DNA from: Onchocerca volvulus
Lineage: Eukaryota > Nematoda > Chromadorea > Rhabditida > Onchocercidae
DNA length: 64,000 nucleotides
Direction of reading: 5' to 3'
Assembly (NCBI GenBank): GCA_000499405.2
Contig: HG738137.1
Coordinates: forward strand, 17,196,581 to 17,260,580
Shown: piece after piece, positions 50,401 through 61,590 of the stretch
How positions within the stretch are numbered: the stretch's first letter is position 1
Layout of the letters: every line of letters begins with the position of its first letter
Position numbers and translations under genes: made by a program
The notes under the pieces: generated by a model
Database searches by the model: none
Seen by the model: the letters and a program-made list of their open reading frames with translations, nothing else
Told to the model about the DNA's origin: nothing

Positions 50401-53314
50401 TTTTCATGAAAATGTAGAAATTAAGAAAATTCTATCTAAAAATTTCATTTATATTCATTTCCCGACAGGAATAATGGAAACGGCCCAAATTTTTGCTGGT
50501 GTTGATGCAACCAAAGAGCCAATACCTGTAGTTCCAACAGTTCATTACAATATGGGTGGAATACCAACCGATTATAAAGGACAAGTAATAACCTTCTCAC
50601 CTAGCAAAGGTGATCAAGTAGGTTGCGCTCTATAAATTTTAAAAATCTTTTTGCAAAGAATATTTCATAACTTTAAAGCAGGGGAAGAAGAACAAAAATG
50701 AGAGAATGAATGTTTTTCAGAAATTATTATTTTAATAGATGCAATTGGAAGATAGGGAAAGATGGAAAATCAGATAAATGAAAATTGATCTGAAACAAAA
50801 GCAAAATTGCGGTTAAGAAAATAGATCATCAGTGATATATTTAGTTAGTACCCGGATTATTTGCGTGTGGTGAAACTGCAGCACATTCGGTACATGGAGC
50901 CAATCGACTTGGAGCTAACTCACTTCTTGATACTGTCGTATTTGGACGAACTTGCGCCAATAAGTATTACAATTTGTGGTTTTGTTAAATATCTTCTTCT
51001 TTTTCTAATGCTTTATATCAGTTCTTTACTATTATACTTATTTAATACCTAAAAGTTATTTATTTGTTCAAATCAAATGATAGTTTCATTTGATAAAATT
51101 TAGAATATAATATAAAATAAACGATAAAAATAGAAAATGTAGTTATAATTGAGCAAATTTTAATTATTTTTTTGATTTTATCCTATTCTGATTATTTTCC
51201 AAAAGATTTCTAAAAGTATAACTTTATTTAGGAAATTGAAAATTAAATTAATTCATTTTTAAGTAGGAATCAAACTATAATTGTTACTTTAGTTTATAGA
51301 ATATAATGGATATTGACTTTAAATTTCTCATTACTAGTATACTGGACCGTTTCTGATGCTTTACAGTCTAAATTAATATACTTGTAGCATATTGGAACAA
51401 GCAAAATCATTCGGTTTGAAAGTTCCGGATTTATTGCCTAATGCAGGCGAAGCTTCGCTTGCTAATGTGGATAAAATGCGTTTTGCAAATGGAGATATTC
51501 GTACTGCTGCTTTACGGTTAAAAATGCAAAAAACAATGCAAAAATATGCTGCAGTTTTTCGACGAGGCGATTTTCTACAGGTTAATGCTAAACAAATTGC
51601 AGTATTAGAGGTGATATTTTACACAAACACGAAGAAAGAATTTATGTAAACAAATTATGGTAAAAGCGATATTCTGCAGATTAATACTGAAAAAATTGCA
51701 ATATTAGTTTCAACATGACCATAATGTAAAATTTTTAAAGCCAAAGGATAGAAAATAAGCAACAATTAAGGACTAAAAATTAAGCATGTATAAGTAGTTT
51801 TCCTATATGATAATACAACTGTTGCTTTGGATAAATTCATCGCAGAAATTAGATCATATTGCTATGACCCTTGAATAACCTGCAATTTTATAAAGTATGA
51901 AAGGTAGCTAATGTAGGTATGTTATCTCTTATTAATTCATAGCACATTACTTAATAATTTTATAACTTCAATAATAAAATATCAAGACCATTAAATTTTC
52001 ATCTTTTCTTTTCTACCCCTTCTTTCCATTACTTTTTATTTCTCTCCTCATAACGTACCTACATGAGCTACCTTTCAGTTCTAAGTCCTCTTCTCCTTTA
52101 TTATTTAATTGTTTTCTCTTCATTTATCCCTGAGCAATATAATTCTAAAATTTCAATCGGAAACATCCGATCAGTTATGCAAATGAGATGTTTAATCAAA
52201 TAAATGAATAATAAATAATCAAGATTTATTTTAATGGTAAAAAGAATACTTCATGTAACATTGGATTTCAGGAAGGTATCAAGAAGATGGAATCTATCTA
52301 TGGTGAATTAAAGCATCTGAACACTTCAGATCGTGGACTAATTTGGAATTCGGATCTTATTGAAACGTTGGAGTTACAAAATTTATTACTGTGTGCTATG
52401 CAAACGATTATTGCAGCAGAAGCTCGAAAAGAATCTAGAGGAGCTCATGCTCGGGACGATTTTAAGGTAGCTTGTGTTTAGGGTAATTCCAAGATAGCAA
52501 ATAGTTTATTTGGTCAGGATGGTTTTAAAAATTGATGTTTAAGATTACTCTGAAATTTTTTTCAGAACTCAGAGTTCACTTCTTCAAAACTTATTTTTAT
52601 TACTTTTACTTACTTTTATTAGAACTATTTTTACCAATGTAATAAATATCGGCAAATTTTGTTCCAGCAAAGAATAGATGAATTTGATTATTCCATACCG
52701 TTAGCTGGTCAGACGAAGAAACCAATGGAACAACATTGGCGTAAGCACACAATTATTAGCCAAAATCCGGAAACGGGAAAAGTCTGTTGTTTATCGCTTT
52801 TTTTATTCATATAGTTTTTATTGTTTGTTTTTATTAATAATATTTTGTATTTATAATTCTTCTTTCGAGAAACCACGTTAATCTGTTAAATGGCACTTTT
52901 TATTGGAATGAGGCGGAATATATGTCCAACATTCATCAGTCCAAAACGGCTGATTGGATAACTTCTGAAAAATGAGCGTATCTCAGTAATATAAAGATAA
53001 TATTATTGAGACACGCTCTTCATGATAATTCTGTAATCGAACGAATGATTTGGCCCAAATTTATAACACAAATTACTTTTAAAAATTTTTCATTTTTATT
53101 TTCTCTTTCATCCCTTTCTCTTTTTTCATTAGCATTAATAAGATTTTGGTCATATCTCTTATTGATGCAGTTTGACTTATCAGAATTCAGTTAACCAGTC
53201 TGTCTTGATTAAACAGTTTACATTAAGGTTTCATTGAGTTATCGACCAGTGATCGATCAAACGTTGGACGAGAATGAAATAAAAACTATACCACCAATAA
53301 TTCGAAAATACTAA
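47471..53314 (+). CDS. SDHA: succinate dehydrogenase flavoprotein subunit, mitochondrial (complex II)
   Basis: Catalytic FAD subunit that oxidises succinate to fumarate (or the reverse in anaerobic worms), inner mitochondrial membrane matrix side. Exons: 47471-47621, 48083-48259, 48569-48746, 49149-49328, 49492-49685, 49940-50146, 50469-50621, 50849-50963, 51388-51580, 52272-52466, 52668-52781, 53228-53314; phases all agree and give 647 residues, the family length. ATG 47477 or 47486 are alternative starts. The N-terminus is basic and Ser/Thr-rich, fitting a mitochondrial presequence. FAD-binding [12 protein letters not shown] is split by intron 1; His80 in [10 protein letters not shown] is the covalent FAD attachment site. 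Substrate residues are intact: HPTGIYG (~277), [10 protein letters not shown] (~568-577), HYNMGGIPT, and [17 protein letters not shown]-terminus [14 protein letters not shown]...RKY. Weak sites: donor GTCTGT of intron 11 and its AAG acceptor. Some otherwise conserved positions differ, e.g. Ser in ITEGSRG. Confidence 0.95.
51566..51710 (+). repeat. duplicated fragment around the SDHA exon 9 donor
   Basis: About 45 bp spanning the end of exon 9 and its donor (GGCGATTTTCTACAG then GTTAATGCTAAACAAATTG, 51566-51612) recurs ~97 bp downstream as AGCGATATTCTGCAGATTAATACTG (51665-51710). The copy has lost the donor GT (now AT). It lies wholly in intron 9. Confidence 0.7.
51899..52076. mobile_element. 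~178-bp foldback/MITE-like element in SDHA intron 9
   Basis: Terminal inverted arms of 27 bases, GAAAGGTAGCTAATGTAGGT... at 51899-51925 and its complement at 52050-52076, differ at two positions. The interior is AT-rich and non-coding. The structure fits a small non-autonomous DNA transposon. A target-site duplication is not obvious. Confidence 0.6.
52974..53018. repeat. 19-bp imperfect hairpin in SDHA intron 11
   Basis: GAGCGTATCTCAGTAATAT (52974-52992) pairs with 53000-53018 except at two positions, around a 7-base loop. It sits in the last intron, which is longer than its neighbours, and may be the end of a decayed insertion. Confidence 0.6.
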
Positions 53315-53630
53315 AAATTCAAAATTGGAAATGGCTCATTCATGATGCTGGTGAATAATAATATTGTAAATTATTTATTTAATTTTGTTGAACTTACGTT
53401 TGATTACTTTTATCAAACTGCTGTTTTTTCTTTTTTTTTCTTTTTTCTGAACTTAAATGTATTTCTGCATCATTATTTGAACTATAAATTTGAAGTAAGC
53501 ATTTTAAAAAAAATTAATGATTTTTACGTGATATATATATTTTGGATTTCATTGACCAAACAGATATTACTTGGATTTCAATCATAGTGTTATCATTGTT
53601 CAGCGGACAAATAATAAATATAAATAAACA

Positions 53631-53810
53631 TTGTTGATGTAAACAGTAGACTTGCCTAAATCATAATCACAGGAAGTAACCGATCAATTAATTAACATCT
53701 GTTATGGTCAAATATTACAGAATATGCATGTATATATGTATATATTCTAATTATTAATCAGTTAATTTCTGTGATTATCATTTTGGCAAGTCTATTGTTC
53801 ATGTCAACAA
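53631..53810. mobile_element. 180-bp MITE-like foldback element 3' of SDHA
   Basis: Left arm starts TTGTTGATGTAAACAGTAGA (53631) and continues through CTTGCCTAAATCATAATCACAG. The right arm (53767-53810) is its complement with a few changes and one small gap; similarity continues to ~60 bp per arm (about 53690 and 53750). The middle holds TA-rich sequence. No open frame, so a non-autonomous element is likely. It begins directly after tandem AATAAA-like sequence (53614-53628) that may be the SDHA poly(A) signal. Confidence 0.7.
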
Positions 53811-54997
53811 TATTCCCTCATATGATCATTTCATTGTTCACTTATAGTCAAATTTTTGCAGAAATTTAATTTAAGCATATTTTCTTTCAAATGATTCCAT
53901 CCAGATATTTTTCCCCCCTTTCTTTTCCTTTTCTTTTATGTGGAATATTTATTAATCTATCTTGAAACTGAAGTAATAGGAAATTATGTAAACTATAGCT
54001 TAATATTAAAAAACTGCCTACAATGGTGTTATGTTCATCATTCATATACATATAATATTACTTTTATCACTCATGCATTGTTCATGCACGTGAAATAAAT
54101 TAAACACAATTTTTTACGAAAGAAAAATTCGCAAAAAATTGCATTTCAAGTGAAGTTACGAAGAAAGCATGTGATAAATAAAACAAAAAAAGTAATGTGA
54201 TAAATTGAAATAATCAATAAAATTATTGATTAATGACCAATAGCTACAAGATGACCATAATAAGATAGTAGAAAAGATTGAATAGAAAGAAATATTTAGG
54301 AAGTGACCAGTGATAAATCGAGTAGAATCCACAAGCAGGAATTCACTGCGAAACAAATGTATCATTCCGAGTTGTTTTCAGACATTGATGAATTAACATA
54401 AGAAACTTACAAATGGCTTTTCATCTGATGATACTTGAAAAGTAAAATTTATCAAACCAATCGGAATTTGTTTCTTTTTTCCTTTAGTGTTTTACCATTT
54501 CTATTACCTATTTGTCGGATGACATATCATTTCGAATTTAATTATCGAGTCTAAAAAAAAAAAAAAAAAAAAAAAAAACATTTTTCAAAAAACCATCATT
54601 CCAACGCTTTCATACAAGGATATATTCATGTTAATTTGATTCAATAAATTGACATTTTTTGTCATAGTTTTGAAGGCTTAAATACCATGCTATATTTCTG
54701 CTTCAAGAGATGATCTTTCAAAAATTTTTTAAATAGAATGAAACATTTAATTATTTTTTTTTAGAAAAAACTAGAAAAAAGTGGAATCAATAGAAATGAT
54801 TCAGAAGGGAATGTTATTCTTGATAGTGACAGAGATTTGGAATCCAAAAAATACACCATTTTTTTTTTATCACAATAATAAATCATTATGATGCTTAATC
54901 AAATACAAATTACAAGTATCAATCAGGAAGATTGCCAGCAATTTAGTTAAATTCTCACTGTATCATTAACTAATATTTCATATTATCATGAAATTGA
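53811..54997. other. intergenic DNA between convergent SDHA and SXP/RAL-2-like genes
   Basis: No gene was recognised. It contains a poly-A run at 54553-54580, a small TAATCAATAA/TTATTGATTA palindrome at 54211-54232, and otherwise featureless AT-rich sequence. Both flanking genes end towards it, so it should hold their 3' UTRs and poly(A) sites. Confidence 0.55.
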
Positions 54998-55664
54998 TTA
55001 CTCAATATGAGCAGGATCTAATGAATTCCATATTTTGGTAGCTTCGCGCAATACAGTAATCGTAAGCGAATTTCGCATTTCCTCCTCTGCTGCTTCGTAC
55101 ATTTTTAGAGTTATATCCATATTCTTTTGTAAATCAAGTAATTCGTACAAAAATTTCTTTGCGATATCGCTACCATTTGTCTTATCCAATCTCTTTCTGA
55201 GAATTCGATCGCGTTTCTCGATATATCGCTCTTCACTAAGACGATACTGTCGATATTCCTTCTGTAATCATTATCAAAATTTCTGTAAAATAAAAAATAA
55301 ACTAATATTCTGCAAGTATTTCCAATCATTTATTACATCAATCAAATCTTTCTTCTATCAAAAATTAATTTCGAAAATACAAAAATTTAATTTTCATATC
55401 TTGTCGTACTGTAGTAGATACTGTAATAATGCTTTCAAAAAACTATAACCGACGAATAATTACCTTAATCTTAGCTCCTTGATTTTCTGCCCAATTTTGA
55501 CATAAATCGTGAAATTCCGTTCTTGTAAGATCTTTTTGCTTCTCATACAACATCTTATATTCTTCTTTTTTCTCCGTTGGCAATTTTGTGACAAACTCCG
55601 GAAGACAAAATACATTCCGAAAAATGCAACTTCCGAGGAACCAAAAAAGCATCGTTGGAAACAT
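54998..55664 (-). CDS. small secreted SXP/RAL-2-like (DUF148) protein
   Basis: Two minus-strand exons, 55464-55664 and 54998-55261, joined in phase 0 across an intron with GTAATT donor and GATTACAG acceptor; 154 residues ending at TAA. Residues 1-20 form a signal peptide (MFPTMLFWFLGSCIFRNVFC). The mature part is charged and helical: LPEFVTKLP, a Glu/Lys-rich helix, then FHDLCQNWAENQGAKIK, recalling the conserved W(A/V)xxxG block of the nematode DUF148 family. Length, secretion and helical character also fit that family, whose members are abundant secreted antigens in parasitic nematodes with unsettled function. Only the N-terminal half gives a fair match; the C-terminal half is a generic charged helix. 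The start lies three bases after a CTTTTAG acceptor-like site, consistent with trans-splicing. Family call is tentative; that it is a real secreted gene is likely. Confidence 0.7.
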
Positions 55665-58036
55665 TTCTAAAAGTTTTTCGATTGTTAATTTCTAAATTTG
55701 AAATTTCTAGAAGAAATTTACGAATAGTGAAAAGATTTTAATTTAAGCAATAAGTTATATATATTTATTTTCTTTACTACAAATATGAACATCAATAGAT
55801 TGGTACTGTACTTCGGTTTTAGCCGAACAAATTCAAATCGATTAATATCATGCAACAAGTTCTAAATTTCATATCTGAAATTTGGTTTTTTGAAAATAAT
55901 TGTTTAATAATTGTAAAAATTTATAAACTTTTTCCTAAATACCCACAAATCTTTTGGCTCCCATGATCAGCACAACCATTTTTGTGATCAATGTTGGCTT
56001 TTAATCAAGTTTTTGGTCGACAAACATATCATAAGGAAATAAATGTTAGGAAATTCAAGCATTAAATTTACAAAGTATTTAAAAAAAAAAAATTGTAAAG
56101 AACATTTTCATTAACAATGCAATACACTAAATAGAAATTTGATTTAAAAAAAACGATACCGTACTCACTTTTGTTATTGAAATTTTTTTTAAAAAGCTAT
56201 GCATTTTATTTTTTTTTATTAAATCCATTCATTTTCTTTTCAAACATTCTCAAAAAAAATTTTTCTGAATATTTTTTAAATCTTTTGAAACATTTTCGAA
56301 TTCTGAAATATTTCTATACTAAAGCGGAAGTTAGAGTTTTATAATTCATCTCATCAAAATTAAATAGATCATACAAGATTTTTTATGATATTTTTCTTCT
56401 TTTTCGTAACAAGGAATTTTTGACCATTGACATCATATTTTAGTAATTAATTTCAATAATTGTAGACCCTTACTAATTCTTACAAGTGATTCAAATCTTA
56501 ACCTAATCTTAGCCTAATTACTTTTTCTACTATTTTTTCATGAAATTTCTTGAAAATAACTTTTGCATATACTCTTTATTAATAATTTTTCTTTTTAATT
56601 TTGATTTTCTTTTGCATATTCGAATTTTTTTTCTTTTATAAACAAAAGCGTACTTGCATGACATTAAAAAATGTGTTTGATGTAATTGATAAGCATATTT
56701 TAGAATTTTTCTCACGTATTGCAATGCTTAAAATATACATACCGTAAGTTTCATCAAATTGCTACGTGTAATTTTATCAATTCTTACTTTGTAAGAAATA
56801 TTTTCAAGTATTTGATTAATGATTCCAAAAATTATGTCAATAAAAATTTAGCGATAAGCGAATCATAAAATGCATTTGTTCAGATTTTTTTTTTTTTTCT
56901 TGTGTTTATATAAAGATTTATGAAGATGTGAACGTATGATTCGAAAAATTTATCATCTTGGATATTCCTACTAATTTGATCATAATAATTAAAAACCTGC
57001 TTTAGCAGAATTAGAACAATCAGGTAAACTTCTTCTTGTTGACTTCTTATCATCCAATGTTTATTTGACTTTTTATCACATTTAGTCGAAATTTAGAAAT
57101 AATATTTATGATAATGTATAATAAAATATTGGTTTCAACATGTTTTAATTCTATTCAAGAATGTTCGTACAAATTATTTGAGTGAAACTTTGATTGAAAA
57201 AAAAAAGGAGAATTCGAGATATTATAGGATTAGCATTATCTCCCATTATGCTGTATTGGTGTTTTTTTTCGCGAGATATTTTCGAAATTGTCGCAAGGAA
57301 CTAGCGATTTTGAATAAAACGAACGAAATTACGGAAACAAACCTTGTTTGTTATTGGGAATCTTGCTTGTTTTGAAGTGAAATTTTACTAAAGTAAATTT
57401 ATGGAAAATTTATCCATTAAAATGCTGGCTTTGCTGAGATTAATTGAATTAAATTCATCGAATCGAAATTCAAATATCTGGTAATAAAATCATCATTTTG
57501 AATTTAACGAAATTTTTTGCAATAATTCTATTCCAGATCATATTTCATCTTTTAATAATGTACAACATTTTTCTTACGGAAGGATATCTTAAGGTATCGC
57601 AGCCTTAGATTAATGCTTAACTTTGCATAATTAAATTAATTTTGCATAATTTTGTATTTTTTTACTTATAAAATTTATATCATATTTGCTACATTTAAAA
57701 CTTCGCAAAAGAACAGACTGACTTATCAGATTTATTTCATTTCGTTAAGATGATCGTGGCTTTTTTAACAAAAATGGAATATAGCTTCAACATTCAAGTA
57801 TTTCATCACTAATTCTATTAGTATGCATAATATGAATGAGCTTCAAAACCTTTTAAAGATTTATTTGATAATGAATTGAAATTAAATTTAATAAAAATAT
57901 AAATCAATATGATTGAATGATTGAGTTTGCTATTTTTAAATAAATGCAATTACAACTTTGAAAGTTTCGAAAAAAATTGGATGAATTAAAAAAACAACAC
58001 AATAATGATATCACAAAATTTATCACAATGATATAC
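55665..58036. other. intergenic DNA between SXP/RAL-2-like and collagen genes
   Basis: No secure gene. A plus-strand stretch at about 57165-57376 is less AT-rich and open (65 codons from ATG 57178, reading SETLIEKKKEN then a hydrophobic segment), but two overlapping frames look equally plausible and no splice partners are visible. The rest is AT-rich. The part left of 56700 is presumably the promoter of the SXP/RAL-2-like gene and the right end the collagen 3' UTR. Confidence 0.5.
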
Positions 58037-59400
58037 TTAATAACCTGGTGCTGTCCTTGGTGGTGGACAATCATCACAAGAACCTTGAACTCCAGTTTCA
58101 CCATCTGGTCCTATTTCTCCGTCAAGCCCAGGTTCTCCATCTGGTCCATCAAGGCCCGCTTCTCCTGGTGGTCCTTCTGGTCCATCTGGTCCTTCTGCAC
58201 CAGCTATACCTGCTTCACCTTCAGGTCCAGGTAATCCTGGTTCTCCTACTTCTCCTGGTGCTCCTGGTGGACCTTCTTTTTCAATGACAATACCCGCTGA
58301 TCCGGTAGGACCTTCTTCACCGGGTGGCCCAGGAGATCCTGGTAATCCTTCTGATCCTGGTTCGCCAGGTAAACCGTTGCTACCAATAGGTCCATCTGGA
58401 CCCGGTGGACCTTGGTTACCTGGCATACCTTTTATTCCTGCTGCACCAACTGGTCCTATAGGTCCATCAGGACACTCAAAGCACCAGTCAATCTGCAGCT
58501 GCTTAGGTGCATGTTGTGGAGCATCAGGACCATCTTTGCCAAGTGATCCATCTTCACCATCAGCTCCATCTTTGCCATCTTCGCCCGGTGGACCAGGTTC
58601 ACCCATCGGTGAAACACCACATCCGCAACATGCACCTTCAGGTGATGCTAGAGCTGACTGACTTCCAGTGTCAAAATTTGATTGATCATTTTCTATTTGT
58701 CGTACTTGTCGAATTCTATCGCCTATTTTAGCAAATATCTAAACATAGAATATAAATCATTCGATAAAAGAAAACTGATTTGCAAATTTGAATTGAATTT
58801 TGTCACAATTTTTGAATGAACAAATGAAGTTTGCACGTAGACAGAAACTTCCTATCACATTGTAAGTATTCTTCATTTTCATTTTTAAATTTTTATGTAT
58901 TTCAACAATTAAATGGTTAAAGAAAAAAAAAATGGCAAATATTGATGCCATTGAAATGTAGCAATTAAGTGAAACAGATCAATAATCGCTTGTCTTAATC
59001 AATCTAATTCTTATTTTGATCAATTCAATTATTCAGGTTTAATTTGAACTTAAATAGATTTTCCAAACTTGTTTAGATTTGCTCATTTATAGTTTTTGTG
59101 GTGACCAAGCGTTAAAAATACATAAATTTGTATTTTATTCGAATTTAAAATGGGGAAACTTTTAATTTGAAGATAAAATTAATTAACCTGTGTACGTGTC
59201 ACCTCTTTCCATAAATTACCGGATCGAGATTTGCAAAAGTCAACTTCTGATTGCATCAATGAATGCATCTTTTGCAAGTAATTATAAAGTAAAGGTACTG
59301 AAATTACACAAATCAATGTAGCAATTGTTGATAGGGAAATACCAACGAATGCTACTAATTTCAGGTTTCGACATTCTTCCTCCCTTTCTTTTACGTACAT
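58037..59400 (-). CDS. cuticle collagen
   Basis: Structural exoskeleton protein, 304 residues, from two exons (59188-59400 and 58037-58738, minus strand) joined in phase 0; stop TAA. N-terminal cuticle-collagen domain: cytosolic EREEECRNLK, then a membrane/signal-anchor segment (LVAFVGISLSTIATLICVIS) and a Tyr- and Met-containing helix. A subtilisin-type processing site RQVR lies at ~81-84. Cysteine cluster ACCGCGVSP (~107-114) precedes the first Gly-X-Y block (from ~117), which is interrupted by a short non-collagenous stretch containing WCFECPDGP. A long Gly-X-Y block follows, with one interruption around IVIEKEG, and the chain ends GSCDDCPPPRTAPGY. The three cysteine groups place it among standard cuticle collagens; I do not assign an ortholog. 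TTTTTCAG ends 7 bases upstream of the ATG, a likely trans-splice site. The Gly-X-Y exon is a GC-rich island. Confidence 0.95.
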
Positions 59401-61590
59401 TTTCTATCTGAAAAATTTGTTGAAACTTAAAAATGAATGAAAATAAATGAAATCAAAACAAGAAAGAATTTTGAGTTTAATTTTTTACTCAAAAATTTTC
59501 GAATAATTGTGTGTAATTTTGAGTAATCTTTTTCTGCTTTAGTTTTTTTCCTTTAATTTTCGATGTAAATTCAATGTATAATTATGTTTATCTAGAAATT
59601 AATTCGATGCAATCTGTTTGATACCAAAACCATTAAAAATTTATTCCATTTTTCTGAAAATTTTCAAATTTATACAGCTTCAATTGCAAAATTTTTCACG
59701 TTTCATATATCATTTCTTGCGAAAAAAAAAAAACTATTTTGTATTTTTCGAAATTGACGATCTAAAATATGTCTCGTTTGTTCGACTTAAAAATTCAACA
59801 AGATAATAATTCATATATCAAATTAAAAACTATTATCTCCTTTTTTCTTCCTATCAAATCAGATGCCTCTCTTCATTAATTTCTACAATATTTACTAATG
59901 TCATTAATATATCTGAACATCCGATTTGATCATGAACTTTGAACTTTATAATTGAAAAAAAAAAAGCAGTGATTTCCATTTTCCCATGAAAGTAATCTCA
60001 AGAGGAAAACTTGCTTCCTCAGATATTTTAATTATAAACATAATTCTCGAAAGTATCATAGATTGATACAATGATTCAGAAATATCTTCATAGTGAATGT
60101 CAGATTGGTAGAATGTAAAGCCAAAGAAATTAATTAAAATTCTAAAATTTTCAAAATTACTGCAATTTTTGTCATTTCGTTTCAACAAATTTATCTGAGC
60201 TGCAAAAAATTCGAAAGACTAAATGATGAAACAAATGAAATCAGAAGTACTTACCTTTAATATTTTTCTATAATAGTCATTTCAGGATTAAAATTTAGAT
60301 CATCATGCAAATTTGGATCTTTAAATGAATGTATTATTTATAAAATTTAGTGAATATTTTTAAAGCCGAAGTTACTCTTATCGATTTGTATATTAAATTA
60401 ATATGGAAAAAAATTTTTTTTTTTTGAAAATATAGGCTGAACTAATCTTAAAAATTTAAAGTTGACCCTTGAAAAAACATATGAATAAGTTGGCTAAAAA
60501 GAAAAGAAAACAATTTCCAAGATGATAGGAACTATTAAAATATGATTTGCAAAAGAATATTTTACCAATAAAACTTCATTAATACTACTTTTATTTTCTG
60601 CATCTTTTCTCTTGAAAATTTTTATCCAAAATTTATTATTTCAAAAATTCAATTGAGACAATATTTGAAACGAAAATTACAGAGCAAAACAATTTTTTTA
60701 ATCTAATCGATTAATTCTGATGATGGATGGGATCTATAAGGAAGAAATTTTGCAAAAAAAAAAAATGAAAAATCATTTCATTTTTTCGCATTTTATTGTG
60801 TCAAAAAGATAAAAAATGAATGGAAACAATTGTGATGATGATAAATGATTAGAAATAATCAAAAAAAAAAAAAAAAAAAGAAAAAGTTTTCTTTTCGTTG
60901 CAAATGTTAAACAAAGAAATCACGAAATTTTCATGAAATCAAAATGGACAATGATAAAATTTGATGTTTAGAATAGAATTCTTGTTTTTTTTATCAATCA
61001 CCTTTGGGCGATCTCGGTAAAGCATGCGTAAAAACTTGCATAAGAGCAATTGAAATTCGCTGTTCTGATCCAATTTTCTCGAGAGAAAAAAAAAAGTGAC
61101 AATATGTATAAAATTTCGGTTTAAAAAAAAAAAAAGAATTAGTTGAAATTTACCATAATCTGTCCTAATTTTTGTTCTCTATAAAAAGAATTCTAGAACT
61201 TGTTTTTACTAGATTGGAGAATTTCCATGACATATTTCATTTCATTGCTTCTATTCATTCTTTTTTTTTTCTTTCCACAAATCTTCCCGTAATTTTAATT
61301 ATCAATAAAAAAAAAATGAATATTCCATTCATCTATTCCAATACTGGTTCAATTTCCCGGATCTTTTAATTATTTCAATATCTCCTAGAATATATTTTAC
61401 TAAGACAACTTATTCACTCATTTATTCTATTAAATTTATATTTTATGCGATACTATTTTTGTTAAAATTTTGACAAATATACTAGAATCATCGATATTTC
61501 ATTTTTCCTCTCTATTATTGCTATAACCCAAAAATTTTTTCATAATTTAATTAGGCACAGCCAAAACCAAACAAAAAAAAAAAAAATTTT

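Noticed and set aside
58048..58731. Plus-strand open frames over the collagen
   Set aside because: Antisense shadows of the Gly-X-Y repeat; the minus strand has the cuticle-collagen N-domain, splice sites and stop.
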